This document shows, one piece after another, positions 9,680 to 16,482 of a stretch of 16,482 nt of DNA; position 1 is the stretch's first letter, and every line of letters begins with the position of its first letter. Under the pieces are notes generated by a model. The model saw nothing but the letters and a program-made list of their open reading frames with translations. It searched no databases and was not told where the DNA came from. A program made the translations under genes and the position numbers. Origin of the DNA: Saccoglossus kowalevskii (Eukaryota > Hemichordata > Enteropneusta > Harrimaniidae). The stretch lies in NCBI RefSeq assembly GCF_000003605.2, contig NW_003124902.1, forward strand, positions 411,695 through 428,176. The letters are read 5' to 3'.

Positions 9680-9850
9680 AGCGAAGGTCTGATTCCCATA
9701 GCTTGCCTGGATCTCAGGCCCCATTGTACCCACCCTACAAACTATGTTCATTATATTATTTTGTTTCTATGTTTTATGAGAAACAATATCTTTTTGATGC
9801 GCTCAAAAAAAAATCATTGCGGTTACCTTCAAATTCAAGATGGCGTCCAA
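9680..9850 (+). repeat. Inner inverted repeat, left copy (displaced subterminal repeat)
   Basis: This stretch matches the reverse complement of 16116-16285. Shared blocks in the same order include gaggtctgat-like sequence near 9681, cccattgtaccc (9720-9731), tacaaacta.gttca, and then attgcggt.accttcaaat.c and aagatggcgtcc ending at 9848. Identity is lower than in the outer TIR, about 70-80% by eye with gaps. On the right the block is about 80 bases inside the outer TIR; on the left it is about 2.7 kb inside. The plus-strand open frame 9440-9862 overlaps it and is probably not coding. Confidence 0.75.
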
Positions 9851-10530
9851 TATGGCCACTGAATGGTAAATGTATACATATCTGGTCAAATACATATGCT
9901 AGTATGTTATTTTAAATGGTTATACATATGTTTTTTGACTAAATAATCCACATATTTGCAGTCCAAGTTGGTATCAATAGTTGTTAGCAATATACTCATG
10001 CTAACCGAGTCCACACCAACAAGTTACTGAATTGTTCGTCTCGTGGACCTCGTGGACTTTAGTAATTATAGTATTACCAATTAGCCATTCTTCAACAATC
10101 AATAGTCAAGAAAAATCTACTGACAAAATGAATGGAATCGGAACATTGTGAACACCCATACAGGAGTCAAACCAAGTGCACGTGAAGGGTAAGCATCTGC
10201 TGCCGGAATGCCACATTCGCTGTGATGTTCCAAAGTCATGTCAGGGAGAAATGTCAAATCAAGTTTACTGGTCAAACAATCACACCAAGCCACAAGGACA
10301 AACTTGTCTTGTATGATATTGGATAAGGGATCTGTTTCAATGATACATGTCTACTATTGCTTATTTCAAATTGACAAATATATACAAATATATATATGTG
10401 TACAAACATATGAGCAATGAGCAATATTTATAACTATATACCGGGCCATGTTTTTCATAGCTGTTTTTGTACCCTATATATGGTATATGGTATAATATGT
10501 ATTTATAAATTGCTAAATGTATTTCCCAGA
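9851..10530. other. Transposon interior with a Cys/His-rich open stretch (10152-10313, plus)
   Basis: No recognised gene. One plus-strand frame is open for 54 codons from after a TGA at 10149 to a TGA at 10314, without an ATG near its start. It contains GKHLLPECHIRCDVPKSCQG and a later HTKPQGQTC, a spacing of Cys and His that could bind zinc. An acceptor-like acccatacag precedes it at about 10161. It may be a last exon of the plus-strand gene or a relic. Confidence 0.3.
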
Positions 10531-10535
10531 TAGAA

Positions 10536-10541
10536 AATAAA
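10536..10541 (+). terminator. Polyadenylation-type signal, plus strand
   Basis: AATAAA follows the last coding-like stretch of the plus strand and faces the minus-strand signal 29 bases on, as expected where two convergent transcripts end. Chance occurrence is likely in such AT-rich sequence; position is the only support. Confidence 0.35.
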
Positions 10542-10569
10542 CAATTTGTAATATAAAGTTTAAGTGAAT

Positions 10570-10575
10570 TTTATT
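10570..10575 (-). terminator. Polyadenylation-type signal, minus strand (transposase gene)
   Basis: AATAAA on the minus strand lies about 230 bases beyond the transposase stop codon at 10809. It is the first canonical signal I noted downstream of that gene. Confidence 0.4.
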
Positions 10576-10657
10576 CTGAAATGCACAATATAAAGTATAC
10601 AATGGGCAATTAAAGATATCATTATGGTTTATGAATATTTATAATAATTTTGTGTGG

Positions 10658-10660
<3 letters not shown>

Positions 10661-10696
<36 letters not shown>
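10661..10696. repeat. (AC)18 microsatellite
   Basis: This is an uninterrupted run of 18 AC dinucleotides. It lies between the transposase stop and its likely polyadenylation signal, so it would be (GT)n in the transcript's 3' UTR. A perfect run of this length should be polymorphic. Confidence 0.97.
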
Positions 10697-10698
<2 letters not shown>

Positions 10699-10937
10699 CA
10701 TATCAAGTAATTATATGTAACACACACGTTTCAATTTTGCGATCTGAACAGTAACTACTAGTATATGATTCCGAACATTTGTACTTCCATAAGTTAATTG
10801 TCTGAATCTTAATCATCGTCATCATAATCATCATCATCGTATTGTGAATCAAGATTTGTCTCAGGCTTTTGTGAATGAGCAACTGGTGTGATATTAGTAG
10901 CTGCAGTATCCTCAGACTGGGGTGAATGGGTTGTTTG

Positions 10938-11045
10938 ATTCTGACATGTGGATACATAAGTACATATACCTGTGCACACCAAATTGTTCTTAAAACATCC
11001 ACATCTTTTGGATCGACAGCCTGTCTTGCAACCACAACATGTCAT
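10938..11045 (-). other. Tesmin/TSO1-like CxC cysteine motif near the transposase C-terminus
   Basis: The minus strand reads MTCCGCKTGCRSKRCGCFKN followed by NLVCTGICTYVSTCQN, nine or more Cys with the CxCxxxxCxxxxCxC spacing of CXC/CRC domains, which bind zinc and DNA. An acidic tail with DDDDYDDDD ends at the stop (10809). The motif is intact, in contrast to the rest of the gene. In TSO1/tesmin proteins two such motifs act as a pair; only one is seen here, as in the transposon-borne family. Confidence 0.85.
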
Positions 11046-11449
11046 TGCCAGGATTACAGATGGTGCTGGTAGAATGTCATTCAATCAATTTACAAATTAT
11101 TGTCTGTGAATAGTTCTAACATGTCCATCTGGTGTTGGTGGTTTTTCCTTCTGTGTGAATCAGTTTCTGTAGAGGAATACTTGATAATGGACCCTTTGCA
11201 CTTTTTTCCCCAGTGCACATTGACATGGAGGTAATTTCTCTAGATCTGATGTTCCAGATGCAAACATGATTGTGTGCATTTCATTGACCTTGGTAGTTGG
11301 AACAGGCATGATTCGTTTGGTCCTGGCATTGAAGCTGTAAAATATGCAAGGTGCTCCTTCGCAAGATATGAATAGGTCATCTGGGGATTAAGACTTCTTC
11401 CAAGTGATGCCATCGCACTACGGAATGCGGCATTATTATGCAGCAACCA

Positions 11450-12181
11450 CACAACACCTATTTTCCCTCGACCTTTGAAGGCACCCGTGGTGTCACATCC
11501 AGTAAATGGATGAGTCCTATCAAACCTTCTGATGCCATTTCACATAGTTTCTCTCCTATAGCTGTGAGATTGATATAACATGTGTTTGACCCTGTACCAG
11601 TTAAGAACAGACACTTAGATGTAATCCATTTCAACCCACATGCAGCTGATGCCAGCACCATGACATCGGTATCAGAGGAGCGAATGATGATGACATCTGG
11701 TTATGGAGTTTGATGTAATGCATAGTGTGCATGAAGAATAAGCCGTTGATCGGCTTCTTCCACGTTATAATCCAATTCCGGAATGTCCTTGCATTCTATT
11801 TGGTGCACAGACACACGGAATTCATAGCATTTGTTCCCAGCTGTAGCAAGTAAGATGTTCCCCGCAAATAATTCGGCATACTTAGAATTTCTCCACTCTT
11901 CAAAATGTGCCAATGACTCTTTAAATCTTCCATCGCGAAGAGCCTTTTTAAATTGTTTGTCCACTTTATGATGTGCACTGTCAATTACGGTGACAAAGCT
12001 GCCTTCTGCTGATTGAGTTCGATTTTTTCATTCAGGGTTCTTTATTAATATTTCTGGATATGTGTCAGCCACCCAATGTACATATGCTGTACAGCTCGTG
12101 GGAACCTGTCTCATTATCAACCTTAGCACAGTTTCTGCCAATTCACTGAATGTGGAATTGCTGAATAAGTGCCATAGCATC
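11450..12181 (-). other. FEN1/XPG-like (PIN superfamily) nuclease motif set in the transposase
   Basis: Four acidic motifs occur with the order seen in Rad2/XPG/FEN1 nucleases. PDAMALIQ, with its Asp at 12179-12181, resembles the first-strand Asp motif. VEEADQRLILHAH (11763-11725) resembles EAEAxCA. SSDTDVMVL, with DTDV at 11673-11662, resembles SxDxDxL. FTGCDTTGAFKGRGK, starting at 11506, resembles G-x-D-Y...G-x-G. The module spans three frames: one shift follows PDAMALIQ, another (about 11510) precedes the GCDTT motif, and TGA 12028 and TAA 11701 interrupt the middle frame. In a live copy these acids would hold the metal ions that cut DNA. Confidence 0.7.
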
Positions 12182-12739
12182 CGGAATCAGAATTAGGTGA
12201 CTTGATATTATGTGTGGTTCTTCTGGCTCAACCATCTTTACTAGTTCATGCATGAGAATAGGCTTTGATGTCTTGACATATCTTACATCTACAGTTGCCA
12301 GAGAATAAGGCACAGCACCAAGAGGGAATTCAAGAAATTCATGAATGCGAAGTCTCGCTCCAATGCTATAATTGTCAATTTGTGAAACAGATCCCTTGTG
12401 TATCTAATTCTAAATGTTTGATCATTGATGGCACGTTTCTTAACTTTGGTCAGTGAGGCAAAGTTCTGAAATGAAAGCTTTGAATACGATGCATAGAAAC
12501 TCTGTGTCTCTTCTGTTTCTAAGTCTGTGTCAGTTGACATTGATATTGCATCATCTTCTATCTCACGAGCACTGTGTTTCTCTAGTCTCTGCTTCACAAA
12601 CATTAGTGCAGACTTTCTTTTTTCGTGGGTATGAAGCATGTCAATTGCCACTTCTTCAGTGGCTTGCCCCCCTGATGATATATGACAAAGTGGACCATCA
12701 TCAGTAAATGGATTGTTCCATTTTATAATGGTGTTCATA

Positions 12740-13706
12740 ATGCTTGGATCTTTTCTTCATCTCCTTTGATTCGTGTCTTACCAGCGTCATCAGTTATAAA
12801 CAGTTTGTTCTTCTCATCTTCAGTAAAGGTTGAACAGCACTTCATAAACTCTGCTCGCTGAGTGGACAGGATTTACCACTTAAGTGTTGCGGCTGGTTTC
12901 ATGCTGATATCAGCTATACCGCCTGGTGATTTGGAGTCTCTGTTGACCCCCATTTCCGTTTCCTGGTCTGCAGGTATTCTTCCAAACAGATTCTTACTAA
13001 TCTTCTTGATGGTAAAAGGTGACCCATTCATCAACTGCTCCTGAGCATCTACATGTGTATTCCCCAGGTTCAACATCATGAGTAGGTAGAGAGGCTTGTA
13101 TTTTCCATAAATTGTCCTGCCACATGCAAAAAACCATGGTAGTATTTCTATTTCCGAATGTAAATTCAATAGCCAGTCTCCTGTACGAGCAGCTCGGACA
13201 TGCTGTAATATAATTACAATAATGTCCAGATACATGGACCAGAACTTACCATTTTGTCCTAACGATTTGATGTACTCTGTGTAGAGCGAATACACTGTGT
13301 TGTAGCTGTTAGATCTAATTAGTGTAGCAAGTATCTCTCATGACATATCATGACGCAATCTATCAACTTCAATCTTCAAAATTTCAAGGCTTCTTTGATC
13401 CTCCAATTGCTCAATAAATGATAACCACCGCAATCGATCAAAAGCTTCTGCGGCCAATGAATGAGCATAAAATCCTCGCTCCCAGTGTTTTTCTTGTAGG
13501 ACCTTGTCGACGGAACCCTCAGCAAGAATTCCTGCTTCTATAAATATACCACGCAATCCAGCACTACCAAACAAGAACCCAGAACATGCTAAGAACTGCA
13601 TTGCTGTATGCAAGGGACCCTGGTGTAGGATAATACGGTTCGTTCTTGGGTCAGGGATGCGGATGCGCATGCTAAGAATTATTTGTATAGCTTTGGCCCA
13701 TATCAA
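12740..13706 (-). other. Transposase core segment, longest single-frame remnant
   Basis: This is one frame of about 320 codons interrupted only by TGA (13338-13340) and TAA (12873-12875). It contains ILHQGPLHTAMQFL, FGSAGLRGIFIEAGILAEGS, FWSMYLDIIVIILQHVRAAR, TGDWLLNLHSEIEILPWFFA, then FGRIPADQETEMGVNRDSKS and PGGIADISMKPAATLKW. The D-Q-x-x-E-x-x-x-N-R-D-x-K pattern is strongly conserved in relatives I recall and may hold an acidic catalytic residue of an RNase H-like fold. That is inference; I could not confirm a DDE triad. An upstream piece in another frame (VIYTVLCRSVEMTDNIM, about 13790-13740) belongs to the same domain. Confidence 0.7.
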
Positions 13707-14978
13707 TTACCACTGGAACAGAACACGATCCTTTGCCATGATCACTGTCCATTATATTATCTGTCATCTCAACTGATCGACAAAGTACTGTGTAAATCAC
13801 ATTGTCATTAGGTGGTTTGTGGATGGTTTGGCAATAACTTATTCTGTGTGGCAGTATTTCTGACTTGTCTTTGTGGGGAATATGACTTTTGGATTTTGCT
13901 GTTGAAGCCCTTCCATCCAGGAACTACCTGTTCGGAAGAACATACATTTCTATCTAAGTTAAACCCTAATCTGGCCAGTTTCCAAGAAAAACCAGTTTCT
14001 TGTGATTTCTTTGTGATTTCTGGATTTAATGTTATCAGCAACTTAGAAGCAGAATTATAACGTGGAGGATCTATTTTTTGCAGATTATACATGTATAAAT
14101 ATTCTCCTCAGACAATCTGATAGACTTGCGCCCAGTTCTTGGAAAATTAAGCAACTGTATTAGCACGTCAAGTTCTGGTATAGTTACAGTTCCAGGTTGT
14201 CTTGCCTGTGCCATGTATCCCGTAGTGTCATGGACTTTGAGAGATCCTGTTATAGTCATTGTTGTTCCAACCAAACAATGGAGGTATGTTAGGAACCATA
14301 TTCTGAGGCATGTAATATCCCAGTTCATCTTGTGACATTAATATTTGTTAATAGTATGCTGATACTTGTTCATAATAGTTACTAAGGATAAGCTTCCTGT
14401 CTTCTGCTGAATGGATTTAGCAAGAAGTACATGTTTTACAGTAATCAAACGGCTATTTGATGCTGCATGGACAATATCTTGACCAATGGATAGAATCTTC
14501 TTATGTATTTCTGGCTTCACTTGTATTCGTTGTTTACGCCAGTGGAGTTCTCTGCTACTATCGCCAACGCCAGATGGGGTTTGTGATCTTGTGACTGGAT
14601 GGCTAGAGGACACATCTTCTGCTTCTTGGCTTGAGTTGTTGTATTCGTCACCCGCTATTATCCATGCAAGAGTATTATACAAACTGTTTGGCAACATTAC
14701 ATTGTCTTCTGTCATGTGTTCTGGACGTGGTGGCCATAGGAGCTGGACACAGACTGGATATCTTGGTGAATCTGAAGACCTGTTGTGAAAGCAAATCGTA
14801 ACTCATCTTCATTGTCACTACACTGTTGACCTGTCATTTCATTATCATATTCATCCTCTTCCACACTTTATGTTTAGCATTTCCTCTGTCCGAATAGACT
14901 TGTACAATAACTTGCCACTCGTTATCTCATTTGAGTATAACAACTCTGATTCACTCCTCCATTTTGGATGCAATTCGT

Positions 14979-15919
14979 TTACCAAACTTCTGCTGTAAAC
15001 GTAACATTAGTTTTGATGATGGGTAAGAGGAATGAATCTACATGTAAAGTAACTAGTATACCATTCATGTAATGGGTAACATCTGTCACAAGCATAACCT
15101 CTTTACCATTAATTACTCTCTTTTTAATTTCATGTGCTACTTTGTTGAATGCATGTTCATGAACTGATTCTTCTGCTTGCTGAGACTGAGTACTTTTAAT
15201 GTTCTTTTTACTTATGAATGCCACACGACAAGAGTTATGCACCATCACATCTTTGGCAATAATATCACTCCCACCTGTTAGAGCTTTGGTCCTTTCGAAG
15301 ATGTGCACATTCAATTAGAGCATTCCTGCTGCATCCAGGGTTATTTTCATTGTACGCTCCACTTTCTTAGTGTGGGGAATCCATTTTCGTTCTTTCATAC
15401 AGACTAAACAGCTGTTATTTGAGGTGAGTTTGGCTGCTGTAGATCTGGTTGTTAGACGCTCTTCATGACTGGTTGATGCAATTGTTTCAACTGCTCCATT
15501 GTTGTTGCATTGTCCCTTAGTCGCCTACGTTCTCTCTGTTCCACTGTTTTGGGGATTTTGTACTGACTATAGCAAGATGGATGCCTTTACGGAACGTAAC
15601 ATCAAATGGAAGCGTTTTTTTACCTGTTATGAAGGTCTCCAGTCTGATGAATGTCTCATCTTGAACATGGAGTGCAGCAGTGCAAAACGTTTCCCAAGAA
15701 GCATTGGTTCATCTTTGTGTTTTATCCTTCCTTGCTACTGTGCAATTACAAATGAGGCACAAGTTGAAATCCTGTGTCTTCTCCTTTTTTGTGGGAGAGC
15801 TGAATGATGTCATGCGATGCAGTTCTGGATATTTATCATCCTCCATCTTACTTTCTGTCTCAAATTCATCTGAACACTCACTTTCTGTTGTTTCATTCAT
15901 TCTTGACTCATGCGTAGAT
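14979..15919 (-). other. Transposase N-terminal region with zinc-binding-like Cys/His clusters
   Basis: From ATG 15900-15898 the frame is acidic and Ser-rich, then reads DFNLCLICNCTVARKDKTQ, meets a TGA (15709-15711), and continues in the same frame with TNASWETFCTAALHVQDETF to about 15540. A second piece near 15400 has SCLVCMKERKWIPHTKKVER. A third (15314-14979) has DIIAKDVMVHNSCRVAF. The CxxC and H-x-x-C spacing suggests treble-clef-like DNA-binding fingers, which usually sit at the front of this family. At least three frame changes or stops separate the pieces. Confidence 0.65.
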
Positions 15920-16115
15920 CTGAATTACAAACAAATGGATCATCAGTTATATACATAAAACGTGGTTTTCAACAAATTTGGGTGAATATCTCACAGTTTG
16001 ATAAAAAAATACTTTTATTATCATGGAATGTTATATCATAAACTTTTTTGTCCACAAAAGCATATATTTAGCCACTTTCACAAATATTCTATCACAAATG
16101 TAACCAGCTATATTA
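15920..16115. other. Region upstream of the transposase, no gene seen
   Basis: This AT-rich sequence contains the putative acceptor before 15919 and no recognisable coding exon. If the transposase gene has an upstream exon and promoter, they should lie between here and the right TIR. Confidence 0.5.
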
Positions 16116-16285
16116 GGACGCCATCTTGGACGCCATCTTGGATTTGAAGGTCACCGCAATATTTTTTTCTGAGCACACCAACAAATTATTGTATCTCATA
16201 CCATAGAGGTGCAAATAAACACTGTGAACTTAGTTTGTAAGCCGGGTACAATGGGAGTGCTTATTATGTGGCATCAGACCTCCGC
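16116..16285 (-). repeat. Inner inverted repeat, right copy
   Basis: This is the counterpart of 9680-9850, inverted. It differs by an extra 12-base unit: ggacgccatctt is present twice in tandem (16116-16127, 16128-16139), against one full copy on the left. On the minus strand the unit reads AAGATGGCGTCC, close to the YY1 binding core AAnATGGCGGC, so it may be part of the transposase promoter. Confidence 0.75.
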
Positions 16286-16354
16286 TGAGCCGCCTTGTTT
16301 TGAGTTATGCTCAGGTGCGTTTGTAAGCCGTGATCTGGTTAGCTGGTCCCTGGG

Positions 16355-16376
16355 CGAGATTTGTACGAGATTTGTA
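16355..16376. repeat. Tandem 11-base repeat at the inner edge of the right TIR
   Basis: On the minus strand tacaaatctcg occurs twice in direct succession here. The outer copy belongs to the TIR and the inner one does not. The left TIR has only one copy, followed by the palindrome at 6977-6993. Confidence 0.65.
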
Positions 16377-16482
16377 TAGGCATTGAGTCAGATGTAGTTA
16401 GAGGCGACTAGAACACGATTTCTAAGAACTGATTAACGGCAAGAAAAACCAGTAAATCGACATATTCAAACTAAAATACAAA
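16366..16482 (-). repeat. Right terminal inverted repeat (reaches window edge)
   Basis: This is the reverse complement of 6864-6982 with about ten small differences. Because the match is still running at the last base (16482), the repeat and the element may continue beyond the window; on the left, the bases before 6864 are available for comparison. Confidence 0.92.

Larger units (their letters stand above)
10809..15919 (-). pseudogene. Transposase-type protein with Zn fingers, XPG-like nuclease and CxC tail, decayed
   Basis: I recognise the frame-shifted pieces as parts of one long protein family that is abundant in cnidarian, mollusc and arthropod genomes, often named only 'uncharacterized' or 'tesmin/TSO1-like CXC domain-containing'. 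In order they are: N-terminal Cys/His segments (15919-14979); IGQDIVHAASNSR (about 14540-14500); a segment with GWNNNDYN (about 14270); QVVPGWKGFNSKIQ (about 13910); the longest core (13706-12740); ISSGGQATEEVA (about 12680); the XPG-like nuclease (12181-11450); and the CxC motif (11045-10938). It presumably cut and joined transposon ends. In-frame stops include 15709, 13338, 12873, 12028 and 11701, and several frameshifts occur between segments. A TGTTTGTAATTCAG acceptor just above 15919 suggests an upstream exon. It is not functional as written. Confidence 0.87.
6864..16482. mobile_element. Large decayed DNA transposon with helicase and transposase genes (Academ-like?)
   Basis: Terminal inverted repeats of about 118 bp (6864-6982 and 16366-16482) bound at least 9,619 bp. 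Two convergent genes lie inside: a RecQ-like helicase (plus, from 7088) and a transposase-type protein with FEN1/XPG-like motifs and a CxC tail (minus, 15919-10809). Both are badly broken, so this copy cannot move itself. From memory, the Academ superfamily has lineages with an XPG nuclease and with an SF2 helicase, which fits. The CxC motif also recalls Kyakuja-Dileera-Zisupton elements, so the assignment is tentative. The right TIR reaches the last base of the window, so the true end and the target-site duplication are not visible. Confidence 0.85.

Noticed and set aside
9440-9862. 140-residue plus-strand open frame
   Set aside because: It opens with GTG, its second half lies in the inner inverted repeat whose right-hand copy does not keep the frame, and the translation resembles nothing I know.
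10703-11035. 110-residue minus-strand frame overlapping the CxC region
   Set aside because: The competing frame (11084-10809) has the unmistakable CxC motif, so this one is its shadow.
12453-14788. Plus-strand open frames at 12453-12707, 12862-13044, 13504-13776, 13812-14060, 14126-14335 and 14486-14788
   Set aside because: All lie opposite minus-strand segments that match the transposase family, so they are antisense shadows.
15499-15958. Plus-strand open frames 15499-15807 and 15680-15958
   Set aside because: They are antisense to the N-terminal transposase region.
6864-16482. Frameshifts as sequencing or assembly error
   Set aside because: They cannot be ruled out base by base, but the sulfotransferase in the same window is intact over 822 bases in one exon, and TGA/TAA stops as well as indels occur in the transposon, which suits old decay.
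1-16482. tRNA, rRNA, CRISPR array or bacterial-type operon signals
   Set aside because: None seen on either strand; the splice signals and element types are those of an animal genome.

Overview
The window looks like nuclear DNA from an AT-rich invertebrate animal. It has long non-coding stretches, GT-AG introns, microsatellites, small inverted-repeat elements and one large DNA transposon. A lophotrochozoan, perhaps a bivalve mollusc, is my guess; it rests on the look of the carbohydrate sulfotransferase and on having seen related transposon proteins in molluscs and cnidarians. Nothing in the sequence fixes the species.

Left part (1-6863). The only intact host gene found is a carbohydrate sulfotransferase on the minus strand. 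It can be assembled as three exons (6144-6042, 4471-4416, 4033-3212) with matching phases and good splice sites, giving a 326-residue type II Golgi membrane enzyme. Six bases beyond its stop codon is an 843-bp element with 12-bp terminal inverted repeats and TTAA on both sides (2355-3205). A second inverted-repeat unit (6452-6698) lies upstream of the gene. Bases 1-2354 hold no recognised gene, only one unassigned open stretch on the minus strand (1812-1994).

Right part (6864-16482). Nearly all of this is one large, decayed DNA transposon of at least 9.6 kb. Its roughly 118-bp terminal inverted repeats are at 6864-6982 and 16366-16482, and the right one runs into the window edge. Two convergent genes are visible inside. 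On the plus strand (7088-8792) is a RecQ-like superfamily 2 helicase. On the minus strand (15919-10809) is a very large transposase-type protein with N-terminal Cys/His fingers, a long conserved core, a FEN1/XPG-like nuclease motif set and a C-terminal tesmin/TSO1-like CxC cysteine motif. Polyadenylation-type signals of opposite sense lie between them, near 10540-10575, beside an (AC)18 repeat. Both genes are broken by many frameshifts and stops while the nearby sulfotransferase is intact, so the element is probably a fossil copy rather than a victim of poor sequencing.

The helicase plus XPG-like nuclease plus long TIRs recalls the Academ superfamily, whose lineages I remember as carrying XPG nuclease or SF2 helicase genes. 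This classification is from memory and was not searched. An unusual point is that a second, inner inverted repeat (9680-9850 against 16116-16285) is close to the end on the right but about 2.7 kb from the end on the left. The helicase cassette lies between the outer and inner repeats, as if it had been inserted into an originally longer TIR.
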